From Veillonella sp. (GTDB lineage Bacteria > Bacillota > Negativicutes > Veillonellales > Veillonellaceae), in the NCBI RefSeq assembly GCF_015058545.1, contig NZ_SVCB01000138.1:1-11989 (forward strand): a DNA stretch of 11,989 bases, written 5' to 3'. The notes under the pieces are model-generated. The model saw only the letters and a program-made list of their open reading frames with translations, made no database searches and was not told where the DNA came from. Below, piece by piece: positions 1 through 5,411 of the stretch. Made by a program: the position numbers and the translations under genes. Each line of letters begins with the position of its first letter. Position 1 is the first letter of the stretch.

Positions 1-1
1 A

Positions 2-418
2 GATAAATTGGCAAAAGGTATAGATGTAAATCCAGAACAAGCTAAGGTGATTAGGTCAGAAATAATTAAAACGGAAACTAGAAGTCCTGATGGACAGTTT
101 ACAGTTGTAGCAACTAATTTAGATAAAGCTACTAAAGAAGCACAAAGTTTAATTAAGAAAGAGGATGACAAACTACCTAAAGTGGCTCTAGAAAAAACAG
201 ATAGAACAGTAATTACTAAAAATGAAGATAATCAGACTGTAGATATATATAAAATCAATCTAAATAAAGCACATAAAATCAAAGCAGGTGTGACTGTAAT
301 TGATGATAAAACATATGCTACTGTTGGTTATCAAGCAGGGCGATTCGAGGGCGTTGTTCACTTTGATAATGCAAAAGTCAAAGGTGCGACACTCTTGTAT
401 ACAGTCGCTGAATGGTAG
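2..418 (+). CDS. 3' end of an unrecognised AT-rich protein gene
   Basis: The reading frame is open from base 2 to a TAG at 416-418. It most likely continues upstream of the window, because the only early start (TTG at 8) has no room for a ribosome site. About 139 residues are visible. They are lysine- and asparagine-rich and soluble, with no membrane segment or signal peptide. The last ~80 residues look like alternating beta strands (KAGVTVIDDKTYATVGYQ, then GVVHFDN and TLLYTVAEW), as in small phage structural or DNA-binding domains, but I do not recognise a family. Base composition is clearly more AT-rich than in the genes from 1256 on, suggesting an accessory or phage-derived segment. It is followed by a strong terminator. 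Coding status is likely; function is unknown. Confidence 0.6.
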   Translation, partial: DKLAKGIDVNPEQAKVIRSEIIKTETRSPDGQFTVVATNLDKATKEAQSLIKKEDDKLPKVALEKTDRTVITKNEDNQTVDIYKINLNKAHKIKAGVTVIDDKTYATVGYQAGRFEGVVHFDNAKVKGATLLYTVAEW

Positions 419-441
419 AATTGAGGTGATCCAAATATCTC

Positions 442-483
442 GTGGCGTACGACGTTATGTACGCAAAATGCCCGCAAGGTTAG
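442..483 (+). CDS. Possible 13-codon mini-ORF overlapping a terminator
   Basis: GAGGTGATCC at 423-432 is a ten-base match to the complement of the 16S rRNA 3' end, a far stronger ribosome site than chance usually gives. The only start codon at a suitable distance is GTG at 442. It opens a 13-codon frame (MAYDVMYAKCPQG if read from fMet) that ends at TAG 481-483, inside the left arm of the terminator at 465-512. It could be a leader peptide, the stump of a gene lost by rearrangement, or chance. Translation to the stop would keep the left arm unpaired. Confidence 0.25.
   Translation: MAYDVMYAKCPQG
445..464 (+). other. Small hairpin just upstream of the terminator
   Basis: GCGTAC (445-450) pairs with GTACGC (459-464) around an eight-base loop and abuts the terminator stem at 465. 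Two adjacent hairpins could stack. Its role is unknown. Confidence 0.35.
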
Positions 484-512
484 AAAAAATCTAGCTTTGC
501 GGGCATTTTTTT
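465..512 (+). terminator. Strong intrinsic terminator
   Basis: Bases 465-483 pair with 491-509 in a 19-base-pair stem with two G-U pairs and a seven-base loop (484-490). The core is TGCCCGCAA against TTGCGGGCA, and the right arm runs into a seven-T tract (506-512). It ends the upstream accessory gene and insulates the promoter at 524-552. Confidence 0.92.
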
Positions 513-523
513 GTTTATTTTAC

Positions 524-552
524 TTGACAATTTAACCGAATAAGGTTATAAT
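524..552 (+). promoter_or_regulatory. Full-consensus sigma-A promoter of the small-peptide module
   Basis: TTGACA at 524-529 and TATAAT at 547-552 are separated by exactly 17 bases. Both hexamers match the consensus 6/6. Transcription should start near 559, about 20 bases before the 28-residue peptide gene and directly after its SD-proximal leader begins. Confidence 0.9.
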
Positions 553-577
553 AAAACCATAGAGAGGAGGTGAAAAA

Positions 578-719
578 CATGATGGACGATATAGAAAAAG
601 TCCTTACAGTAATTGAAAAGATAGTGCTAATAGCCGTAGCAATAAAAACGCTTTTCAAAAAGTAAGGACTGCCCAAGGGTTAGGGGCGAAAGCCCCTAGC
701 TCATCTATATCTTATCATG
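578..719 (+). promoter_or_regulatory. Nested RNA fold locking the peptide mRNA start
   Basis: Four helices nest around and inside the peptide gene. H1: 588-595 pairs with 704-711 and 578-583 with 714-719, with two possible G-U pairs and a small bulge between; this buries both ATG codons. H2: AGTCCTTAC (599-607) with GTAAGGACT (662-670), nine pairs spanning the stop codon. H3: TTGAAAAG (613-620) with CTTTTCAA (651-658). H4: TGCTA (625-629) with TAGCA (637-641). A fifth stem, 677-687 with 692-702, is capped by a GAAA tetraloop and sits between H2 and H1, forming a tight three-way junction. No T-run follows, so it is not a terminator. 5'-to-3' pairing that blocks translation of the full transcript is a known feature of type I toxin mRNAs such as hok. 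Pairings were found by eye, without energy calculation. Confidence 0.65.
579..665 (+). CDS. 28-residue hydrophobic/amphipathic peptide, toxin-like
   Basis: ATG at 579 (a second ATG follows directly at 582) opens 28 codons ending at TAA 663-665. The SD AGGAGGTGA at 565-573 is ideal and well spaced. The peptide has an acidic start (MMDDIEK), a mixed hydrophobic stretch (VLTVIEKIVLIAVAIKTLF, residues 8-26) and a KK end. A single amphipathic or membrane-seeking helix is expected. Size, hydrophobic core, cationic end, very strong expression signals and the RNA fold that covers its start (separate entry) resemble type I toxin mRNAs; no antisense RNA promoter was found on the other strand. Alternatives are a small phage virion or holin-like protein, or a membrane-active peptide. 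Coding is well supported; the toxin role is inference. Confidence 0.7.
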   Translation: MMDDIEKVLTVIEKIVLIAVAIKTLFKK

Positions 720-724
720 AAGTT

Positions 725-868
725 ATGAAAAATAAAAGTGTAACAGTAGTATTAGCTTTATTGAGTGCATCGGTCTATTTATCTATGGATAAATATGGCT
801 GGGATTGGTTTGGCGGTTTGGCCTTGATTCTGGGCATAATAGCTATTATACAAGAGGTGAGAAAGTAG
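725..868 (+). CDS. 47-residue membrane peptide of unknown function
   Basis: ATG at 725 opens 47 codons ending at TAG 866-868. Two hydrophobic stretches (VTVVLALLSASVYL, residues 6-19, and WFGGLALILGIIAII, residues 28-42) flank a short polar turn (SMDKYGWD), and the ends are basic. This suggests a two-helix hairpin in the inner membrane. No good SD precedes it; the start lies six bases after the closing helix of the upstream RNA fold, so translation may depend on that fold or on coupling. The last codons carry the SD of the next gene, which starts one base after its stop. It could be a holin-like or phage protein, or a partner of the 28-residue peptide. The family is not recognised. Confidence 0.6.
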   Translation: MKNKSVTVVLALLSASVYLSMDKYGWDWFGGLALILGIIAIIQEVRK

Positions 869-869
869 T

Positions 870-1070
870 ATGAAATTTACGGATGTCATGACAACCAAAG
901 AAGCTGCTGAAGTATGGGGATTGTCACAGGTTAGTGTAAAACATTTATGCACGGGTATACAAAGTAGACCACCGAGGTTAATTGAAGGTGTAGAATGTCG
1001 TAAAAGTGGCGGTACGTGGTTAGTCACGAAAGCTGGAATGACACGTCTGTACGGCGAACCGGAAGAGTGA
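870..1070 (+). CDS. Small helix-turn-helix DNA-binding protein, excisionase-like
   Basis: 66 residues, with SD GAGGTG at 854-859 inside the previous gene. Residues 7-24 (MTTKEAAEVWGLSQVSVK) form a typical winged/MerR-like helix-turn-helix start as in excisionase-type and small plasmid or phage regulators. The C-terminal part (CRKSGGTWLVTKAGMTRLYG, about residues 43-62) is the usual wing plus end helix of this group. No other domain is present. Placed third in a run of tiny genes, it may autoregulate the module or act as a recombination directionality factor, although no integrase is visible here. DNA binding is fairly sure; the target is unknown. Confidence 0.75.
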   Translation: MKFTDVMTTKEAAEVWGLSQVSVKHLCTGIQSRPPRLIEGVECRKSGGTWLVTKAGMTRLYGEPEE

Positions 1071-1098
1071 TTTGTAAATTGCTTAACTTTTGCAATAA

Positions 1099-1127
1099 TA
1101 GACGATAAATATGAGTAATGGTATAAT
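1099..1127 (+). promoter_or_regulatory. Candidate promoter for yhbY-proBA
   Basis: TAGACG (1099-1104, 4/6) and TATAAT (1122-1127, 6/6) are 17 bases apart. Transcription from about 1135 would give a leader of about 120 bases before yhbY. It separates the accessory genes from the housekeeping run. Confidence 0.6.
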
Positions 1128-1184
1128 AGTTTAACTGAGGATATCAATTAAAATTAGTTCCTATATATTTATTTAGATTTACTT

Positions 1185-1221
1185 ATTGCTCAACCATTGC
1201 TCAACCTAATTCGTTGAGAAT
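1185..1221 (+). repeat. Tandem 11-base repeat and competing hairpin in the yhbY leader
   Basis: ATTGCTCAACC occurs twice without a gap (1185-1195, 1196-1206). GTTGAGAAT (1213-1221) is complementary to either copy apart from one bulged G. With copy 2 it makes a nine-pair hairpin with a seven-base loop, ending 21 bases before the yhbY SD. Either copy could pair, but not both. The one-helical-turn spacing also fits a protein operator. Confidence 0.55.
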
Positions 1222-1255
1222 GGCGTAGTTATGCCTTTTATGAGGAGAATAGTAT

Positions 1256-1543
1256 ATGACAGGTAAACAAAAACGATTTTTGCGTGCATTAGCCAGTACC
1301 ATGCCGGCTGTAGTTATGATCGGTAAAGGCGGCTTGGAAGATGCTGTTATTGACAGCGCTCGTGCGGCTATTACGGCGAGAGAACTTATTAAAGTTAAAG
1401 TGTTAAATAATGCCCCTGTGGACCCTGCAGAAACATTTGAAGAATTAGCCGATATGTTGGGTGTCGAATTGGTACAGGTTATCGGTCACAACGGTGTTTT
1501 ATACAAAGCCAAAAAAGACCCCAAAATCATATTGCCCCGTTAG
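1256..1543 (+). CDS. yhbY: Ribosome assembly RNA-binding protein YhbY (CRM domain)
   Basis: 95 residues, the usual length for a stand-alone CRM-domain protein. The domain fills the chain: N-terminal basic helix (KQKRFLRALASTM, residues 4-16), the GKGG loop typical of the family (residues 23-26), and the C-terminal GHNGVLYK strand (residues 77-84). Family members bind pre-50S particles and 23S rRNA precursors. SD AGGAG at 1243-1247 fixes the start. In many Firmicutes this gene follows obgE and precedes proB; here the accessory segment lies directly upstream instead. The gap to proB is 85 bases and contains a hairpin, so co-transcription is likely. Confidence 0.93.
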   Translation: MTGKQKRFLRALASTMPAVVMIGKGGLEDAVIDSARAAITARELIKVKVLNNAPVDPAETFEELADMLGVELVQVIGHNGVLYKAKKDPKIILPR

Positions 1544-1584
1544 TCAGCCGAATTAATTCGCTTAATGCGTTAGTTTAGCTGACT
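1542..1584 (+). other. Stem-loop between yhbY and proB
   Basis: AGTCAGC (1542-1548) pairs with GCTGACT (1578-1584). The enclosed segment begins with a perfect 12-base palindrome, CGAATTAATTCG (1549-1560). No T-run follows, so this is not an intrinsic terminator. It may be an RNA processing site or an mRNA-stability element in the yhbY-proB transcript. Confidence 0.4.
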
Positions 1585-1628
1585 TCCGGAAACATTAAAA
1601 GGTAATCTGATGATGAGGAGATATAATT

Positions 1629-2795
1629 ATGAGCGAAAGAGAGTCTACTGTTAAAGTCGTAACAAATGAACATTCCCGTGACGTATTGGCCAAGGCTAAG
1701 CGTATCGTCGTTAAAGTGGGTACCAGCACCTTAACCTATGACACGGGACGGCTTAATTTACGCCGAATCGAATCGATTGTAAAGCAATTGGCTGATTTGG
1801 CCAATCAAGGGAAAGAAATTATTTTAGTCAGTTCCGGTGCCGTAGGTGCCGGGTTGGCTCCTTTGGGGTTTAAAGAAAAACCAAAAGACCTTGTTATGAA
1901 ACAGGCTGCTGCCTCCGTTGGGCAAGGGGTTTTACTTCATATGTATGAAAAGCTATTCCGTGAATACGGCCATACGGTAGGTCAGATTCTTCTGACTCGC
2001 GAAGACAGTATGAATCGCTCTCGTTATATCAACTTGCGCAATACTTTATATGCGTTGATTTCTTTAGGTGTTATTCCCATCATTAATGAAAATGACGTAG
2101 TGTCTATTGATGAAGTTAAAATCGGTGATAATGATACCCTGTCGGCTGTTATTGCAAGTACAGTTGAGGCCGATTTGTTGATTATTTTATCTGATATTGA
2201 AGGCTTGTATACGGCTAATCCGCAAACGAATCCGGATGCCGAATTAATACATGAAGTAGACGTTATTACGCCTCATATTTATGAAATAGCCGGTGGTGCC
2301 GGTACATCACGCGGTACGGGTGGCATGTATACTAAAATTCAAGCCGCCAATATTGCCGTTAATTCCGGTGTGCACATGGTTATCGCTTCCGGTGAACGCA
2401 ATGATTCTATCGAAGTGATTGCCGTCGGCGGTTTACGAGGCACCCATTTTGTGGCGCGTGATTCGAAACCACATATGAAAAAACGCTGGGTAGCCTTCGG
2501 TAAGCGCCTCAAAGGTTCGGTTACTGTCGATAAGGGCTGTGCTGATGCTTTACTTAAAAAAGGCTCCAGTTTATTGCCAGTTGGTATTACGGCAGTAAGC
2601 GGTGAGTTTCATGAAGGGGAAACCATTAGTATCCTGTTTAATGACGAAGAAATTGCCCGTGGTATGGTAAACTTCTCGTCAGCGGATCTTGATCAAATTA
2701 AAGGTTGCAATTCCCATGAAATTACGTCTATTCTTAAGATAGACAGTGCTCATACGGAAGTCATTCATCGTGATAATTTAGTAATCCTCAGATAG
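1629..2795 (+). CDS. proB: Glutamate 5-kinase (proline biosynthesis, step 1)
   Basis: Phosphorylates glutamate with ATP to gamma-glutamyl phosphate in the cytoplasm. 388 residues: amino-acid-kinase domain at about 24-260, then a PUA domain at about 288-365. Visible motifs are VKVGTSTL (28-35), the SSGAVGAG substrate loop (68-75), INENDVVS (152-159), SDIEGLYTANP (188-198) and GTGGMYTKIQAA (229-240). It is about 20 residues longer than the E. coli enzyme, because of a polar N-terminal extension before the first beta strand; SD GAGGAG (1615-1620) supports this start. The stop shares bases with the SD of proA ten bases away, so the two are co-translated. Proline feedback inhibition is usual for the family. 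Confidence 0.96.
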   Translation: MSERESTVKVVTNEHSRDVLAKAKRIVVKVGTSTLTYDTGRLNLRRIESIVKQLADLANQGKEIILVSSGAVGAGLAPLGFKEKPKDLVMKQAAASVGQGVLLHMYEKLFREYGHTVGQILLTREDSMNRSRYINLRNTLYALISLGVIPIINENDVVSIDEVKIGDNDTLSAVIASTVEADLLIILSDIEGLYTANPQTNPDAELIHEVDVITPHIYEIAGGAGTSRGTGGMYTKIQAANIAVNSGVHMVIASGERNDSIEVIAVGGLRGTHFVARDSKPHMKKRWVAFGKRLKGSVTVDKGCADALLKKGSSLLPVGITAVSGEFHEGETISILFNDEEIARGMVNFSSADLDQIKGCNSHEITSILKIDSAHTEVIHRDNLVILR

Positions 2796-2805
2796 GAGTC
2801 TTAAT

Positions 2806-4065
2806 ATGACAGAGTACGCAACATATTTTGAAACTATGGGCCGTAAGGCTCGGGCCGCATCGACGGCTATGCAATTGGCCGATACGGCGGTAAAAAATAA
2901 ATTATTACAGACCGTGGCTGATGTATTGGTAGCTCATATTCCGGCTATTTTAGAGGCCAATGAAAAAGATATGGCACAGGCCGGTGATTATAATTTACCG
3001 CAAATCATGTATGATCGTTTGCGTCTTACTAAGGAGCGCATCGAGCAGATGGCTCTGGGCGTACGACAATTGGTTGACTTGGACGATCCTATCGGTGAAG
3101 TCATGGAATCGTCTACCCGTCCCAATGGCATGGAGATTACGAAAGTACGGGTACCATTGGGTGTTATTGCTATGTTTTACGAAGCAAGACCGAATGTAAC
3201 CGTTGATGCAGCGGCTCTATGTATGAAAACAGGCAATGCGGTTATTTTGCGCGGCGGTAAAGAAGCATTTCACACTAATGAATGCTTGGTAAATTTATTG
3301 CGTGATGCGTTGACCGAAGTTAATTTACCGGCCGATGCGGTACAATTAGTAACCGTCACCGATCGTGCAGCTGTATCTGATTTACTGCGCCAACGTGAAT
3401 ATATTGATGTAGTAATACCTCGTGGCGGTGCAGGCCTTATTAAACGAATTGTAGAAGAAAGCCGCATTCCGGTTATTGAAACGGGGAGCGGTGTCGTTCA
3501 TGTATATGTGGATAAAGATTGTGACGAAGCTAAAATTGTACCGATTGTAGTCAATGCTAAAGTACAGCGGCCATCCGTTTGTAATTCCGCGGAAACGCTA
3601 CTTATTCACGAAGCGGTGGCACCTAAATTGTTGCCGATTATTGCGGATGCTTTAATGGCCAAACAGGTGGAACTTCGCGGTGATGAAGCTTCGCGGGCTA
3701 TCGTTAAAGATATTAAAGCGGCTGAAGAATCGGCTTGGTCAACGGAATATAACGATTTAATTATGAATGTAAAAGTAGTGCCTTCCGTGGAGGCTGCCAT
3801 TGCTCATATTAATCACTACGGGACGAAACATTCGGAATGTATTATTACGGAAAATACAGAGGCGGCACAGGCTTTTTTACAACAAGTAGATGCATCTACC
3901 GTGTATGTAAATGTTTCCACCCGTTTTACGGATGGCTTTGAGTTTGGCTTAGGAGCCGAAATCGGCATCAGCACTCAGAAATTACATGCTCACGGGCCTA
4001 TGGGGCTCTTGGCGCTTACTTCGTATAAATATTATGTGCAAGGAGATGGCCAAATTCGTTCATGA
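2806..4065 (+). CDS. proA: Glutamate-5-semialdehyde dehydrogenase (gamma-glutamyl phosphate reductase)
   Basis: Uses NADPH to reduce the ProB product to glutamate semialdehyde, which cyclises to the proline precursor. 419 residues, full length for the aldehyde-dehydrogenase-type family. The catalytic cysteine is Cys259 in QRPSVCNSAETLL (254-266). Other family motifs are VPLGVIAMFYEARPNVT (116-132), ILRGGKEA (147-154), IPRGGAG (204-210) and the end region EFGLGAEIGIST. SD AGGAG (2794-2798) overlaps the proB stop. The stop TGA overlaps the ATG of a tiny membrane protein gene (ATGA at 4062-4065). No proC is in the window. Confidence 0.97.
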   Translation: MTEYATYFETMGRKARAASTAMQLADTAVKNKLLQTVADVLVAHIPAILEANEKDMAQAGDYNLPQIMYDRLRLTKERIEQMALGVRQLVDLDDPIGEVMESSTRPNGMEITKVRVPLGVIAMFYEARPNVTVDAAALCMKTGNAVILRGGKEAFHTNECLVNLLRDALTEVNLPADAVQLVTVTDRAAVSDLLRQREYIDVVIPRGGAGLIKRIVEESRIPVIETGSGVVHVYVDKDCDEAKIVPIVVNAKVQRPSVCNSAETLLIHEAVAPKLLPIIADALMAKQVELRGDEASRAIVKDIKAAEESAWSTEYNDLIMNVKVVPSVEAAIAHINHYGTKHSECIITENTEAAQAFLQQVDASTVYVNVSTRFTDGFEFGLGAEIGISTQKLHAHGPMGLLALTSYKYYVQGDGQIRS

Positions 4066-4208
4066 TAAAGTGGCTCAATATGGTACGAGCTTATGGCTCC
4101 TACTTAAAAACACCTAAGGGACGCTATGAATGGCTATCCTATATTAAAGCAATAATACTGTGGCTTGTATTATCATTGTTAATTATGGGGATAATGTACT
4201 GCTTATGA
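4062..4208 (+). CDS. 48-residue single-pass membrane protein, overlooked gene
   Basis: ATG at 4062 overlaps the proA stop (ATGA, 4062-4065). The frame runs 48 codons to TGA 4206-4208, which overlaps the nadD ATG at 4205 (again ATGA). This double coupling fills the proA-nadD gap exactly, which argues for a real gene. AGGAGA at 4041-4046 may serve as SD at a long distance, helped by coupling. The first 29 residues are basic (six Lys/Arg); residues 30-48 (AIILWLVLSLLIMGIMYCL) form one membrane helix, so the basic end should face the cytoplasm. A cysteine lies next to the C-terminus. The family is not recognised and nothing ties it to proline or NAD metabolism beyond position. Confidence 0.72.
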   Translation: MIKWLNMVRAYGSYLKTPKGRYEWLSYIKAIILWLVLSLLIMGIMYCL

Positions 4209-4816
4209 AACTTACAGGAAGAATCGGCATCATCGGAGGTACCTTCAATCCAATTCATTTAGGCCATTTAATGATAGCGGAAATGGCGCAGGAAACCTAT
4301 GAACTTGACCGCGTTATTTTTGTACCGGCGTATCATCCGCCTCACAAACATGAAGACGTGATTGATGCAAAATATCGCTATGAGATGACGGCAGCGGCTG
4401 TTATGGACAATCCTAAATTTACTATTTCCGACGTTGAATTTAAACGGGAAGGCCCGTCTTATACGGTAGATACAATAAAGTACTTCCGTGCCCAATATGG
4501 TGAGGATAAGGAATACTATTTCATAGCCGGTACAGATACCATTCAAGACTTACCCAATTGGAAATATATTGACGAACTGCTCGGTTTATGCCATTTTATA
4601 GGGGCTGTACGACCGGATGGTTCGGCGGCTATTGAAAAGATTATTGAATATTTTGGCGATTTAGGTCGTGACCGTATTCATTTGCTGGAAGTGCCGCTCA
4701 TGCAGCTGTCGGCTACGGATTTACGTCAAAGATTGCGCACCAAGCGCAGTGTTCGCTACATGATTCCTAAAGCCGTAGTTCAGTATATTGCACAACATGA
4801 TATTTATAAAAAGTGA
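4205..4816 (+). CDS. nadD: Nicotinate-nucleotide adenylyltransferase
   Basis: Joins nicotinate mononucleotide with ATP to make deamido-NAD in the NAD pathway. 203 residues from ATG 4205. The nucleotidyltransferase signature GGTFNPIHLGHL (11-22) holds the HxGH-type histidines 18 and 21. PAYHPPHK (41-48), SYTVDT (85-90), AGTD (108-111) and the late SATDLR motif (169-174) are all typical. A GTG at 4160 would add 15 residues, but ATG 4205 sits in an ATGA overlap with the upstream tiny gene, GGGGAT (4187-4192) can act as SD, and the family normally begins just before the GGTFNP strand. The stop (4814-4816) lies inside the yqeK SD. Confidence 0.95.
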   Translation: MKLTGRIGIIGGTFNPIHLGHLMIAEMAQETYELDRVIFVPAYHPPHKHEDVIDAKYRYEMTAAAVMDNPKFTISDVEFKREGPSYTVDTIKYFRAQYGEDKEYYFIAGTDTIQDLPNWKYIDELLGLCHFIGAVRPDGSAAIEKIIEYFGDLGRDRIHLLEVPLMQLSATDLRQRLRTKRSVRYMIPKAVVQYIAQHDIYKK

Positions 4817-4829
4817 GGCAACAAATACT

Positions 4830-5399
4830 ATGTTTGAAGAAATTATTAATGATTTACAAATGCGACTTAGTCCTAAACGTTTCGCTCATACTTTAGGTGT
4901 GGCGAGAGCCGCTGTAGGATTGGCCCAACGATATGGTGCCGATCCGGAAGAAGCTTATATTGCCGGTCTTTTGCATGATTGTGCTAAAGAATTGCCTTTA
5001 TCGGAAATGCAGCGTTTGGTAGATGACGCGGACATCAAAGTGGATATGGAGATGTATGTAAACGGTGCGCTATTGCATGGTGTAAGTGGTGCCGTTATGG
5101 CCCATGATCGCTATGGTGTTATTGACGGTTATATTCTTGATGCCATTCGGTATCATACGACGGGCCGCGTAGGTATGACGCAATTGGATAAAATTATTTT
5201 TCTAGCCGATTATGTAGAAGAAACTCGTGATTTTCCGGCTGTGGACTATTTACGCAGTCTGGCCTTGGAAGATTTGGATGAAGCAGTGTTGGCCGGTTAT
5301 GATACGACAATTCGTCATTTGTTGGATCAAGAATTGAGTATTTATTTTAAAACCATTTTAGGCCGTAACGATATGGTACGGCGTATTCATAATCGATAG
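4830..5399 (+). CDS. yqeK: HD-domain Ap4A hydrolase YqeK
   Basis: Symmetrically splits diadenosine tetraphosphate, a stress-linked nucleotide, to ADP. 189 residues from ATG 4830, preceded by SD GTGAGG (4813-4818). An in-frame ATG at 4788 would add 14 residues inside nadD and lacks a ribosome site. HD-domain metal ligands are visible: His20 in RFAHTLGVA, His49-Asp50 in GLLHDCAK, His83 in LLHGVSG, His109 in IRYHTTG, and Asp127 in DKIIFLADYVE. The pairing of nadD and yqeK is common in Firmicutes. The next gene starts 12 bases after its stop. Confidence 0.93.
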   Translation: MFEEIINDLQMRLSPKRFAHTLGVARAAVGLAQRYGADPEEAYIAGLLHDCAKELPLSEMQRLVDDADIKVDMEMYVNGALLHGVSGAVMAHDRYGVIDGYILDAIRYHTTGRVGMTQLDKIIFLADYVEETRDFPAVDYLRSLALEDLDEAVLAGYDTTIRHLLDQELSIYFKTILGRNDMVRRIHNR

Positions 5400-5411
5400 G
5401 GTGCGGGTAGT

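Noticed and set aside
300..494. 64-codon + strand frame overlapping the first gene and the terminator
   Set aside because: It is out of frame with the better-supported gene ending at 418 and runs into the terminator hairpin; composition looks like a shadow frame.
660..870. Antisense RNA promoter opposite the small-peptide mRNA
   Set aside because: Minus-strand -10-like boxes (for example opposite 836-841 and 845-850) lack any reasonable -35 partner, so an antitoxin RNA cannot be claimed from sequence.
779..1147. 122-codon frame on the minus strand
   Set aside because: It lies antisense to the 47-residue peptide and the HTH gene, both with better start signals and typical protein features; its translation has no recognisable domain.
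1..1255. CRISPR array, insertion sequence or integrase gene in the accessory segment
   Set aside because: No spaced repeat series, transposase, recombinase motif or terminal inverted repeats were found.
4160..4204. Longer nadD from GTG 4160
   Set aside because: The extra 15 residues overlap the tiny membrane protein gene in another frame; the ATG at 4205 is in an ATGA overlap and matches the family's usual start.
4788..4829. Longer yqeK from ATG 4788
   Set aside because: No ribosome site and 29 bases of overlap with nadD; the ATG at 4830 has an SD and fits the family.
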